64,000 nt of DNA from Halobacillus andaensis (GTDB taxonomy: Bacteria; Bacillota; Bacilli; Bacillales; Halobacillaceae): assembly GCF_014636475.1 (NCBI RefSeq), contig NZ_BMEL01000001.1, positions 930,001 through 994,000 on the forward strand, given 5' to 3'. Of the stretch, positions 53,771 to 62,473 are shown piece by piece. The position numbers were made by a program, and so were the translations under genes. The notes beneath the pieces were generated by a model. It had not been told where the DNA came from and made no database searches. It was given only the letters and a program-made list of their open reading frames with translations. How positions within the stretch are numbered: position 1 is the stretch's first letter; the number at the start of each line of letters is the position of its first letter.

Positions 53771-55273
53771 CTACTCCACATCAATTTGGGCACGCTGCAG
53801 CTTGCCGCTGAAATCAACGTACACGGCTTTCCACTCGGTAAACACATCCAACGCAGCTACACCAGAATCCCGATGGCCGTTACCTGTTCCTTTTGTACCG
53901 CCAAAAGGCAGGTGAATTTCGGCACCAGTTGTGCCGGCGTTTACATACACAATTCCTGTATCTAAATCTCGCTGGGCCGCAAACACTTGATTCACGTCCC
54001 GAGTAAAAATAGAGCTGGATAATCCATACTCGACGCTATTGTTAATTTCGATCGCTTCTTCTAAATTTTTTACCGGAATCAATGATACAACCGGCCCAAA
54101 AATTTCTTCTTGCGCGATGCGCATATCCGACGTTACATCCGTAAACAAAGTTGGAGCAAAGTAATTTCCTTTCGCGTGATCACCACTCTCCAGCACGTGA
54201 CCGCCGGCCAGTAATTTCGCTCCTTCTTCTTTACCTACTTGAATATAGCTTTTGATTTTTTCAAGTCCGCTCTTATTAATAATGGGGCCGACCTTAATCG
54301 ATTCATCTAACCCGTTTCCAATCGTCAGCTTGGAAATTTCATTTTGCAGACGATCCTCCAGTTGCTCTTTGACACTCTCATGTACCATCACTCGACTGCA
54401 GGCCGTGCACCGCTGTCCGCTCGTCCCATACGCACTCCATAAAATTCCTTCGACCGCTAAAGACAGGTCGGCGTCATCCATGACGATCACTGCATTTTTC
54501 CCGCCCATTTCAAGGGAAACTTTCTTAAGACGCTGACCACACTTTCCAGCGATCGTGCGTCCAACTTCATTCGAGCCTGTAAAAGAAATGACGCGGATGT
54601 CACCCTGTTCGATCATCGCTTCTCCTACGGTGGATCCTGATCCGAAAACGACGTTAATGACACCTTCAGGCAACCCTGATTCTTCAAAAATCTTCGCTAA
54701 TTCAAAGGCCATAATTGGCGTTTCGGTAGCCGGTTTCCAGACGACGGCATTGCCGGCAACTATAGCTGGGAATGACTTCCACGTGGCAATGGCAATCGGA
54801 AAATTCCAAGGCGTAATAATGCCGACAACACCAACAGGGGCGCGCACACTCATCGCAAATTTATCCTTAAGTTCAGAAGGCGTCGTTTGTCCAAATAAAC
54901 GACGGCCTTCCCCCGCCATATAAAAGGCCATATCAATGCCTTCCTGCACTTCCCCGCGTGCTTCTTCGATTACTTTTCCATTTTCCATCGTCAATAACTG
55001 TGACAGCTTTTCCTTCTTCTCTTTCATGAGCACGCCTACACGATAGAGAACCTCAGCTCGCTGAGGTGCAGGCAAGAGAGCCCAGCTTTTTTGAGCCTTC
55101 TTCGCTGCTGCTGTTGCTTTCTCAACGTCCTGTATGCTGGATAATGGAACTTGGACGAGGGTATCTAAATTTGCCGGATTCGTAACGTCTGCATATTTCT
55201 CACTAGAAGGTGCCACCCACTTTCCATTTATAAAATTTCGAAGCTTTTCTTCTTTCATGAGTTTTTGAGTCAT
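53771..55273 (-). CDS. NAD(P)-dependent aldehyde dehydrogenase, probable aminoadipate/glutarate semialdehyde dehydrogenase
   Basis: 500 aa. Catalytic Cys in [12 protein letters not shown], general-base Glu in [14 protein letters not shown] loop FTGSNEVGR, and [12 protein letters not shown]. The C-terminus [18 protein letters not shown] is typical of the lysine/aminoadipate semialdehyde subgroup. In context it should oxidise allysine/piperideine-6-carboxylate to 2-aminoadipate. As the only ALDH of the cluster it may also oxidise glutarate semialdehyde. Site AAGGAGGAG; 32 bp upstream of lysDH. Confidence 0.85.
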   Translation of the reverse strand: MTQKLMKEEKLRNFINGKWVAPSSEKYADVTNPANLDTLVQVPLSSIQDVEKATAAAKKAQKSWALLPAPQRAEVLYRVGVLMKEKKEKLSQLLTMENGKVIEEARGEVQEGIDMAFYMAGEGRRLFGQTTPSELKDKFAMSVRAPVGVVGIITPWNFPIAIATWKSFPAIVAGNAVVWKPATETPIMAFELAKIFEESGLPEGVINVVFGSGSTVGEAMIEQGDIRVISFTGSNEVGRTIAGKCGQRLKKVSLEMGGKNAVIVMDDADLSLAVEGILWSAYGTSGQRCTACSRVMVHESVKEQLEDRLQNEISKLTIGNGLDESIKVGPIINKSGLEKIKSYIQVGKEEGAKLLAGGHVLESGDHAKGNYFAPTLFTDVTSDMRIAQEEIFGPVVSLIPVKNLEEAIEINNSVEYGLSSSIFTRDVNQVFAAQRDLDTGIVYVNAGTTGAEIHLPFGGTKGTGNGHRDSGVAALDVFTEWKAVYVDFSGKLQRAQIDVE

Positions 55274-55288
55274 CGTTTCACTCCTCCT

Positions 55289-56947
55289 TTAATTCGAGCG
55301 ATCTCTTATTTGTTGAATGGTTGAAGCAACTGAAATTTGTTCAGGATCGCTTTCGACTTCAATAACGACAGGCTTTTCTGCGTATATGGCTTTAGTAAGG
55401 GCTTGTTCAAATTCTTTTGGAGTTTCTACATAAAATCCAATTGCCCCTAATTCTTTAGCCATTTTTGAAAAAGGCACGTGACCTAAATCTGTACCGATTT
55501 TCTTATATGGAAAATGAATTTCTTGATGCATGCGAATGGTGCCGTACATCCCATTGTTAAAAACAATACTGATGACCGGGATGCTATAGCGTACAGCTGT
55601 CTCAAGCTCCTGCATCGTCATCATGAATCCCCCATCACCTGAAAGCGAGACGACTGTCCGGTTTGGCTGCGCGATTTTCACGCCTAACGCCGCGGGCATG
55701 CCGTAACCCATTGCTCCCGAGGTAGGACCAATGTATGTGTTCTTTTGATTGAACTGAAAAAATGTATGCAGCCAGCCAGCGAAATTACCTGCATCGTTGG
55801 TAAGAATCGTGCCAGCGGGCAGACGGTTTTGCAGAATGGAGATCATCTTCTGATTCGTCGTTTCTTTTCCTTTGATGGCAAGTGTGGAATCAACATAAGC
55901 TTGCCGGCGAGCTTTTGACCAGGCTGTCCATTTAGTTGGCGCGTGGATGGATGCTAAACGCTGCAACGCTTCTTTCGCGTCCGAGACCACGCCAACGTCT
56001 GGAGGGTACACTTTTCCTAGCGTTTCATAATCAATATCAATATGAACCAGTGTCTGATCTCTTCCCAGGAGAGAATAATCCTGTGTCGTGACTTCAGAGA
56101 GTCGCGTACCTATCGCAACTACTGTGTCCGCTTCCTGAATGGTATTGACGATATTAGGATTTCCTCCTAATCCAAGGTGGCCCGCGTACAGTGGATGATT
56201 GTTTGGAAACACATCGTGTCTGCGAAAAGCACTCAGAACGGGAAGACTAAATGTGGTGGCAAATTTGATTAATTCCTCTTCGGCTCCGGAGTTTTTCACT
56301 CCTCCACCGGCAATAACGACAGGACGCTCTGCTTCTTGTAATCGCTGCTCGATCTCGTGAACTTCACGTAATGAAGGACTTGGTGCAGGCTTTACAGCAG
56401 CACGAGTAAACACCATCTCGGCTTTCTTGCTTAACAAATCTTCAGGTAAAGAAATGACGACAGGACCAGGACGACCGGTTTGAGAGATTCTAAACGCTCG
56501 CTGCACAAGCTCAGGTACTCTTGAGGGCTCTTGAATTTCAACGGTCCATTTCGAGATTGGACCAAAAAACCTCTCCAAATCAACCTCCTGAAACCCTTCT
56601 CTCCCTTTAAATTGACTGTGCACCTGGCCTAAAAACACGACCATTGGAGTAGAATCCTGATACGCCGTGTGGACGCCTATAGCCAGGTTGGCTCCGCCTA
56701 CTCCTCTAGTTGCCAGAACGACCGCCGGCTTCCCACTGGCTTTCGCAAACCCTTCCGCCATAAAGGCAGCACCGCCTTCATGTCTTGTGGAAATCAGTTC
56801 AATGCTCGGTTCATCAAAAATGGCATCCATAACAGGGAGGTAGCTTTCACCGGGAACACAAAACACATTAGGTATCTCTTCGATCTTGATACATTTCACA
56901 ATGGCTTGAGCACTCGTTAACAGCTGAGGTTGATAGTGGATCTTCAA
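55289..56947 (-). CDS. ThDP-dependent enzyme of the acetolactate synthase superfamily, candidate 2-oxoadipate decarboxylase
   Basis: 552 aa with the three ThDP-enzyme domains. Catalytic Glu in STRHEGGAAFMAEGFA, ThDP/Mg motif GDGGFMMTMQELETAVRYSIP...NN. It resembles IlvB but has no small subunit next to it and sits inside a lysine degradation operon. The step missing from that route is loss of CO2 from 2-oxoadipate, so decarboxylation to glutarate semialdehyde is the most economical role. Inference; it could also form another acyloin or acyl product. Start overlaps the aminotransferase stop (ATGA). Confidence 0.7.
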   Translation of the reverse strand: MKIHYQPQLLTSAQAIVKCIKIEEIPNVFCVPGESYLPVMDAIFDEPSIELISTRHEGGAAFMAEGFAKASGKPAVVLATRGVGGANLAIGVHTAYQDSTPMVVFLGQVHSQFKGREGFQEVDLERFFGPISKWTVEIQEPSRVPELVQRAFRISQTGRPGPVVISLPEDLLSKKAEMVFTRAAVKPAPSPSLREVHEIEQRLQEAERPVVIAGGGVKNSGAEEELIKFATTFSLPVLSAFRRHDVFPNNHPLYAGHLGLGGNPNIVNTIQEADTVVAIGTRLSEVTTQDYSLLGRDQTLVHIDIDYETLGKVYPPDVGVVSDAKEALQRLASIHAPTKWTAWSKARRQAYVDSTLAIKGKETTNQKMISILQNRLPAGTILTNDAGNFAGWLHTFFQFNQKNTYIGPTSGAMGYGMPAALGVKIAQPNRTVVSLSGDGGFMMTMQELETAVRYSIPVISIVFNNGMYGTIRMHQEIHFPYKKIGTDLGHVPFSKMAKELGAIGFYVETPKEFEQALTKAIYAEKPVVIEVESDPEQISVASTIQQIRDRSN

Positions 56948-58119
56948 GGAGACCCTCCTCCATTCATTTTTTTCAATCGATGAACAGCTTCTTGCAGCCG
57001 TTCGGTAGGAACCGATAAAGAAATACGAATATACCCTTCTCCCCTTTTTCCAAAAGCTGTACCTGGTGTAACGATGACTCCAGCTTCCTCCAACACTTTC
57101 TCCGCAAACGTTTGAGAGGTTTCACCCTGGGGCACCTTTGCCCAAATGAAAAAGGTCCCTCTTGGCTGATCTGCTTCTATCCCCATTTTCTTTAAAGCGG
57201 TTATCATTTCTTTCATTCTCTCTTGATAGATCGCATTGTTTGCTTTAATGGTAGAAAAATCACTGTATAAAGCAGCCGCTCCAGCTTTTTGTATGGCTAA
57301 AAACTGGCTCGTATCCATGTTACTTTTCACGATGGATAATGCTCGAATAAGCTCCTTATTACCAACGACATAGCCGATTCTCCACCCTGTCATATTAAAA
57401 CTCTTAGACAACGATCCAAATTCGACAGCGACCTCTTTTGCCCCGGGCACCTGCAGTAAACTTGGTGCTTTATAATCTTCGAACGTGACAAGATCATAAG
57501 CCGCGTCGTGAGCCATACAAAGCTTGTGTTTCTTGGCTAAAGCAACGGCCTCAGCAAACGTTTCTCGTTCGACCGTCCCTCCCGTTGGATTGCTTGGATA
57601 GTTTAAAAGCATCAGCTTCGCTTGCTCCCAATCAGCTTCTTTCACTTTTTCAAACTGTGGAACGTACCCCTTCTTTGCATGAAGCGGCAAAGGGAGAACT
57701 TTGCCGTAAGCTAAATGAATCGCTGATTGATAGACGGGATACCCAGGGTCAGGCACAAGCACTCCATCTCCAGGATCAAGGATAGCGCTTAGAAAATGGG
57801 CAATTCCTTCCTTAGAACCTATCAGCGCATGCACCTCTGTCTCTGCATCTAATGTGACGCTGTAGTGCTTCTTATAAAAGTCAGCCACAGCTTGTTTGTA
57901 CTCCGAGCAGCCGCCATAAGGAGAATATTTATGATTCTCTGGTTTTCTGGCTTCTTCCGCAAGCCGGTCTATGATGAAAGATGGGGTTGGTAAATCGGGT
58001 GCCCCGATTCCTAAATCGATCACGTCGATCCCCTGATCCTGAAGCTTTTTCTTCTTTTGATGAAATACGGAAAAAAGATATGGAGGTAAACGATTCACCT
58101 GTTTGGACCCGTACTGCAT
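56944..58119 (-). CDS. class I/II PLP aminotransferase, candidate 2-aminoadipate aminotransferase
   Basis: 391 aa from the ATG at 58119 (AGGGG upstream; an extended frame begins farther upstream). Fold type I: DLGIGAPDLPTP, NYPSNPTGG, and PLP lysine in SLSKSFNMTGWRIGY; R in GYIRISLS binds the carboxylate. Resembles LL-DAP or aspartate-type aminotransferases of subgroup I-gamma. Operon position suggests 2-aminoadipate to 2-oxoadipate. First gene of the minus-strand operon, divergent from the CoA-transferase. Confidence 0.82.
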   Translation of the reverse strand: MQYGSKQVNRLPPYLFSVFHQKKKKLQDQGIDVIDLGIGAPDLPTPSFIIDRLAEEARKPENHKYSPYGGCSEYKQAVADFYKKHYSVTLDAETEVHALIGSKEGIAHFLSAILDPGDGVLVPDPGYPVYQSAIHLAYGKVLPLPLHAKKGYVPQFEKVKEADWEQAKLMLLNYPSNPTGGTVERETFAEAVALAKKHKLCMAHDAAYDLVTFEDYKAPSLLQVPGAKEVAVEFGSLSKSFNMTGWRIGYVVGNKELIRALSIVKSNMDTSQFLAIQKAGAAALYSDFSTIKANNAIYQERMKEMITALKKMGIEADQPRGTFFIWAKVPQGETSQTFAEKVLEEAGVIVTPGTAFGKRGEGYIRISLSVPTERLQEAVHRLKKMNGGGSP

Positions 58120-58251
58120 GTCTTCAACCCCTAAAATCAAATTAATCTCTCTCAAACTTACCTAACGGGTTGTCCCACTGTTCTATCCTATTAGCGATCA
58201 TTTCGTTTCATGATAGATCTTTTTACCTTCTATTGATCTACTGATCATATT

Positions 58252-58280
58252 TTGTTCATTCACTGAATAACGTGTAATGT
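58252..58280 (+). promoter_or_regulatory. candidate promoter of the CoA-transferase/acyl-CoA dehydrogenase operon
   Basis: TTGTTC (58252-58257), 17-bp spacer, TAATGT (58275-58280). The spacer contains the small palindrome ATTCACTGAAT (58258-58268), a possible operator. The divergent aminotransferase gene has no clear consensus promoter; the shared 258-bp gap presumably holds both. Confidence 0.5.
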
Positions 58281-58377
58281 AGGACAATCCTTTACCAGCC
58301 TGACCCAGCAGATCCCAAGCCAGTTGGATTCATACATCGTATGGGTTCAGCTGGCTTTTTCCTTAGATAGAAAGGGT

Positions 58378-59574
58378 GTGATCAACCTGACGGAGACGTT
58401 AAAAGGCATAAAAGTACTTGATTTAACAAGGGTGCTTGCCGGACCTTACTGTTCGATGATCTTAGGTGACCTTGGAGCTGCCGTGATTAAAGTCGAGGCA
58501 CCCGGAGGAAGTGACGAAACGAGAAAGTGGGGTCCCCCTTTTAAAGAGGGGGTCAGTGCTTATTATTTATGTGCCAACCGCAATAAAAAGAGCCTTACCG
58601 TCAACTTAAAATCAAAGCAAGGCAAAGAGATTATTAGGAAACTTGTCCGTCAAAGCGATGTCGTGCTGCATAATTTCAAAACTGGAACGATGGAACGGCT
58701 CGGTCTCGATTATCTGCAATTAAAAACCATCAACCCCCAATTAATTTACTGTTCAATTACAGGCTTCGGAGAAACCGGTCCCTATAAACATTTACCAGGG
58801 TACGATTTTATCATTCAAGCGATGAGCGGTCTGATGAGTATTACAGGAGATGATGTCTCTGGTCCGCAGAAGCTCGGCGTCGCGATTACGGATATTTTAA
58901 CGGGGTTATACGCGTGTATAGGGATTCAAGCGGCTCTGCTTGAACGGACTCAATCGGGGATCGGGCAAAAGATTGACTTATCGCTTTATGATTCAGCCGT
59001 CAGCTCACTGATCAACATTGGGAGCAATTATTTAATGTCAGGCCGTGTGCCTGAGAGATTAGGCAACCATCATGCCAACATCGTCCCCTATCAAACGTTT
59101 CACTCGGCTGATGGTAAGATGGTTGTTGCTGTTGGTAATGATACGCAGTTCGCCTCCCTTTGTATGGTGATTGAAGCTCCTGAATTAGCTGCAGATCCTC
59201 GTTTTCACACGAATCCAGATCGGGTGGCCCATCGAACGTTACTTGCTGAAATTTTACAAGAAGCGTTCGTTAAAAGAACAACTGGCTATTGGAAGGAAAA
59301 ATGTCAAGCAGCCAACATTCCATTTGGTGCCATTCAAACGGTAGAGGATGTCGTGAAGGATGAGCAGCTGAAAGCTCGAGAAATGTTTGTTTCGGCGGAC
59401 CATCCTAAAGCGGGCGAGATTCAAATGATTGGCAGTCCGTTAAAGCTGTCGCGCACCCCTATTGAAGTCAAGCGGCACCCTCCGGAACCTGGTGAACATA
59501 CGGAAGAAATTCTGCAGGCGCTTGGCTACGAGAAGAAAATAATTGAGCAATTGCGAAACAAGAACACGATTTAA
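58378..59574 (+). CDS. family III CoA-transferase (CaiB/BaiF), candidate glutarate CoA-transferase
   Basis: 398 aa from the GTG at 58378; a CTG three codons on is an alternative and fits the family N-terminus (LKGIKVLDLTRVLAGPYCSMILGDLGA). The catalytic Asp is in IGQKIDLSLYDSAVSS. NRNKKSLTVNLKSKQGKEI and GFGETGPYKHLPGYDFIIQAMSGLM are classic. It transfers CoA between acyl acids; with glutaryl-CoA dehydrogenase-like enzyme downstream, glutarate is the likely acceptor and succinyl-CoA or another thioester the donor. Inference from context. Confidence 0.82.
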   Translation: MINLTETLKGIKVLDLTRVLAGPYCSMILGDLGAAVIKVEAPGGSDETRKWGPPFKEGVSAYYLCANRNKKSLTVNLKSKQGKEIIRKLVRQSDVVLHNFKTGTMERLGLDYLQLKTINPQLIYCSITGFGETGPYKHLPGYDFIIQAMSGLMSITGDDVSGPQKLGVAITDILTGLYACIGIQAALLERTQSGIGQKIDLSLYDSAVSSLINIGSNYLMSGRVPERLGNHHANIVPYQTFHSADGKMVVAVGNDTQFASLCMVIEAPELAADPRFHTNPDRVAHRTLLAEILQEAFVKRTTGYWKEKCQAANIPFGAIQTVEDVVKDEQLKAREMFVSADHPKAGEIQMIGSPLKLSRTPIEVKRHPPEPGEHTEEILQALGYEKKIIEQLRNKNTI

Positions 59575-59585
59575 GGAGTGTGTAT

Positions 59586-60776
59586 ATGAATTTCGATTTT
59601 ACTAATGAGCAAGTGATGCTGAGAAAAACAGTAAGAGATTTTACAGATAAAGAAATTATGCCTTTTATCAGCGAGTGGGATGCGAACGGTTATTTTGATA
59701 AGGACATTTTAAATAAGTTGGCGGATTTAGGGTTGATGGGTGTCTGTATTCCTGAGAAGTATGGCGGGAGCGGTATGGATTACAATTCGCTCGCGATTGT
59801 ATGCGAAGAGTTAGAACGGGGCGATACGGCCTTTCGAACGGCGGTTTCTGTGCATACGGGGTTAAATAGTATGACGCTGCTGCAATGGGGAACGGAGCAG
59901 CAAAAGCAGAAGTATCTCATTCCACAGGCTAAAGGGGAAAAAATCGGCGCCTTCGGGTTAACCGAGCCAGGTGCCGGCTCAGATGTAGCGGCTTTGCAAT
60001 CAACAGCAAAACGAGACGGAGATAGTTATATAGTAAACGGTCAGAAAACGTGGATCTCCTTATGTGACACGGCTGATCACTTTCTCGTTTTTGCTTACAC
60101 AGATAAAAGTAAAAAGCACCACGGCATCTCAGCATTTATTGTTGAACGAACGATGGAAGGGTTCTCCTCGAAAGCGACGAAAGGCAAGCTTGGGATTCGT
60201 GCCGGAAACACAGGTGAACTGTTTTTTGACCAAGTGAAGGTGCCAAAAGAAAATTTAGTGGGACAAGAAGGAGATGGATTTAAAATTGCGATGGCGGCAT
60301 TAGATAATGGAAGATTTACAGTAGCCGCAGGAGCGTGCGGTCAAATTATGGCTTGCTTAGAAGCCAGCATTGACTACTGCCACGCCCGAGAGACATTCGG
60401 CAAAGAAATCGGGCGGCACCAGCTTGTACAGCAGATGATCGCAAAGATGGAAGCCGGTCTTCAGATGAGCCGCTTACTCGTCTACCGTGCGGGAGAGTTG
60501 AAGAATAAAGGCGTGCGCAACACCCGTGAAACATCACTCGCGAAATGGCAGGCGTGCGACTTCGCTAATCAGGCAGCTGACGATGCGGTGCAAATTCATG
60601 GAGCTTATGGGTACTCCAGTGAATATCCCGTCGAACGCTATTTGCGCAACTCAAAAGCCCCCGTCATTTATGAAGGAACACGTGAAATCCACACCATTAT
60701 GCAGGCAGAATATGTCCTAGGATACCGAAAAGATAAACCCCTTAGTCATATGCTTCCTGCATGGGATCATAATTAG
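59586..60776 (+). CDS. acyl-CoA dehydrogenase, probable glutaryl-CoA dehydrogenase
   Basis: FAD enzyme, 396 aa, from the ATG at 59586 (AAGGAG 7 nt upstream). FGLTEPGAGSDVAALQSTA and WISLCDTADHFLVFAYT line the flavin; the catalytic Glu is in PVIYEGTREIHTIMQAEY; QIHGAYGYSSEYPVERYLRNSK is the C-terminal signature. The SVHTGLNSMTLLQWGTEQQKQKYL segment and the CoA-transferase partner support the glutaryl-CoA group (oxidation plus decarboxylation to crotonyl-CoA). A generic short-chain acyl-CoA dehydrogenase is the alternative. Confidence 0.82.
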   Translation: MNFDFTNEQVMLRKTVRDFTDKEIMPFISEWDANGYFDKDILNKLADLGLMGVCIPEKYGGSGMDYNSLAIVCEELERGDTAFRTAVSVHTGLNSMTLLQWGTEQQKQKYLIPQAKGEKIGAFGLTEPGAGSDVAALQSTAKRDGDSYIVNGQKTWISLCDTADHFLVFAYTDKSKKHHGISAFIVERTMEGFSSKATKGKLGIRAGNTGELFFDQVKVPKENLVGQEGDGFKIAMAALDNGRFTVAAGACGQIMACLEASIDYCHARETFGKEIGRHQLVQQMIAKMEAGLQMSRLLVYRAGELKNKGVRNTRETSLAKWQACDFANQAADDAVQIHGAYGYSSEYPVERYLRNSKAPVIYEGTREIHTIMQAEYVLGYRKDKPLSHMLPAWDHN

Positions 60777-60820
60777 CACGGCCGCCCAAAGTTCCCTTGT
60801 AAATCTCTGCTTACAAATCT

Positions 60821-60857
60821 AGGCTGGAACGTAACCGAATAAAGCATAAAATCATCC
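60821..60857. repeat. AGGCTGG...GAATAAAGCATAAA repeat (copy 2)
   Basis: AGGCTGGAAC, GTAACCGAATAAAGCATAAA and ATCATCC repeat the stretch at 17877-17913 with few changes. It abuts GGTACC element copy 3. Confidence 0.65.
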
Positions 60858-60860
60858 ACC

Positions 60861-60926
60861 GGGTACCAGGTACCGAAATTCATACTTGGCACTTCGCTCT
60901 TTTACCTTTTTCGGTACCTGGTACCC
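60861..60926. repeat. GGTACC palindromic element, copy 3
   Basis: GGGTACCAGGTACCGAAA pairs with TTTCGGTACCTGGTACCC (18 bp, perfect); the loop reads CTTGGCACTTCGCTCTTTTAC. Between convergent genes, like copies 1 and 2. Confidence 0.87.
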
Positions 60927-61038
60927 TAATGCTCCCTCGCATCTGCTATTATACGAATATTTGTTTTTGACCACTACTTTTGTCCCACCTCTTCTTTTAG
61001 ACTATCAAACCTGCTTTTCCCCACAACCTCACGGCTCT

Positions 61039-61335
61039 CTACATAGTCCAAATTTCTATGATTTTAATTATTCCATATGATTTCTTGGTTGTTAACAGGT
61101 AAAAATGCATCCCAAATAACAATGTCAACCCTAAATAAATAGGAAGAGTGATTACTTCTTTCTTTCTTTTCGACAAGAGGAAAACAGCCATCCAGATCAT
61201 TGCTGGAATTAATCCTGACATTAAAATGATGATTTCATTGTCGGGTGCCATAACGACTCCACCTATGGATAGCATAAGGTTTTGGAGTATTAATAAACCC
61301 GAAGCAAACATAAAAAAGACATTGGCTTTCTTCAT
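61039..61335 (-). CDS. small integral membrane protein
   Basis: 98 aa with three hydrophobic segments (about 6-28, 34-54, 61-80) and KRKKE between the second and third. Very strong site GGAGGGGGAG close to the ATG. No family recognised. Single gene, convergent with the lysine degradation operon. Confidence 0.6.
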   Translation of the reverse strand: MKKANVFFMFASGLLILQNLMLSIGGVVMAPDNEIIILMSGLIPAMIWMAVFLLSKRKKEVITLPIYLGLTLLFGMHFYLLTTKKSYGIIKIIEIWTM

Positions 61336-61631
61336 ACTCCCCCTCCAAACTCAAGGATTATTTTTCCATTATACACTTATCACCTCAGACCTGGCATTTT
61401 CAACAGCAGAATTGTATTAATTGTTTGTAAAAAGAATATAAAGTCAGCTTAATCTGTTTGAAACCTGCTGTCGACTTTTGTCTGATAGACTAGGTTCTAG
61501 TTTGAAAGATCACGTGAATGACATAGTAAGCTTCAATTCATTTAAGCAAGGATTACATATGATCCTCAATTGTTGAGCTATCTGCTTTCCTGATTTCAAA
61601 CTGAATAACTCAATTTTTAGGAGGATTTTAC
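61336..61631. other. intergenic region upstream of the NlpC/P60 gene
   Basis: No gene seen. Divergent upstream regions of two genes; a clear promoter could not be assigned. Confidence 0.5.
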
Positions 61632-62423
61632 ATGGTTAAGTCATCTCAGTCTGTGCGAAAGTATGTGATTTCTTCAGCACTCGTCACGACGTTAGCACTA
61701 ACACCAGTTTTAACAGAAAATGTTTCTGCGAAGGCAGACCCTACTTCAACGGAATCAAGCACTTCAGCAGAAACGTCTATATTAAGTAACGGAGCTCAAG
61801 GAGAAGACGTAAAGTCTGTACAATCTGATCTCGAGGCAGAAGGATATTATACATCAAACCTTGATGGTATTTTTGGACCTCTGACAGAAGAAGCGGTAAG
61901 AGATTTCCAAGCTGATCAAGGGCTAGCTGTAGACGGTTTAGTAGGACCAGAAACAGAGTCTGCGCTTTCTAATTCTGATGACAGCACGAACGAAGAAACG
62001 ACTACGGAAGAGCCAACAACTGAAGAACCAACAACTGAAGAACCTTCTTCTGATGACTCGGCTTCGCAATCTGACGTGGTTTCCATCGCAGAAGATCAAA
62101 TCGGCACGCCATATGTATGGGGTGGAACAACTCCAGACGGCTTTGACAGCAGTGGGTTCATTCTCTATGTTTTCGATCAAGTTGGCATTGACTTAAATAG
62201 AAAAGAAAGTGACATGTGGTTATATGACGGCGAAAGAGTCGAATCTCCAAGTGTTGGGGACGTTGTATTCTTCGAAGGAACATATGACACAGAAGGCGCA
62301 TCTCACAGCGGTATTTATATTGGAGATAACAAAATGATCCACTCTGGCAGTAACGGAGTTGAAGTAGCCGATATGAGCATCGACTACTGGCAGGATCACT
62401 ATATCGGCGTTAAATCTTTTTAA
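61632..62423 (+). CDS. secreted peptidoglycan-binding NlpC/P60-like protein with Cys-to-Ser active site
   Basis: 263 aa. Signal peptide (about 1-34, cleavage near VSAKA), PG_binding_1 domain (50-112, GAQGEDVKSVQSDLEAEGYY, DGIFGPLTEEAVRDFQ), a Thr/Glu/Pro linker with TTEEP repeats (120-140), and a C-terminal NlpC/P60 domain (147-263). The family's catalytic motif DCSG here reads D172-S173-S174-G175 (codon AGC at 62148-62150), so the nucleophile Cys is Ser. The other expected residues, His225 (SHSGIYIG) and His237, are kept. Probably a non-hydrolytic wall binder or altered enzyme. Site GGAGG. Confidence 0.88.
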   Translation: MVKSSQSVRKYVISSALVTTLALTPVLTENVSAKADPTSTESSTSAETSILSNGAQGEDVKSVQSDLEAEGYYTSNLDGIFGPLTEEAVRDFQADQGLAVDGLVGPETESALSNSDDSTNEETTTEEPTTEEPTTEEPSSDDSASQSDVVSIAEDQIGTPYVWGGTTPDGFDSSGFILYVFDQVGIDLNRKESDMWLYDGERVESPSVGDVVFFEGTYDTEGASHSGIYIGDNKMIHSGSNGVEVADMSIDYWQDHYIGVKSF

Positions 62424-62432
62424 TAAGCTAGT

Positions 62433-62470
62433 AAAAAAGGGAACTTCCAACGGTGGAGGTTCCCTTTTTA
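62433..62470. terminator. bidirectional terminator between the NlpC/P60 gene and the lactate permease gene
   Basis: AAAAAGGGAACTTCCA pairs with TGGAGGTTCCCTTTTT with one wobble, ending in T on plus and in A/T on minus. Confidence 0.93.
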
Positions 62471-62473
62471 TAG

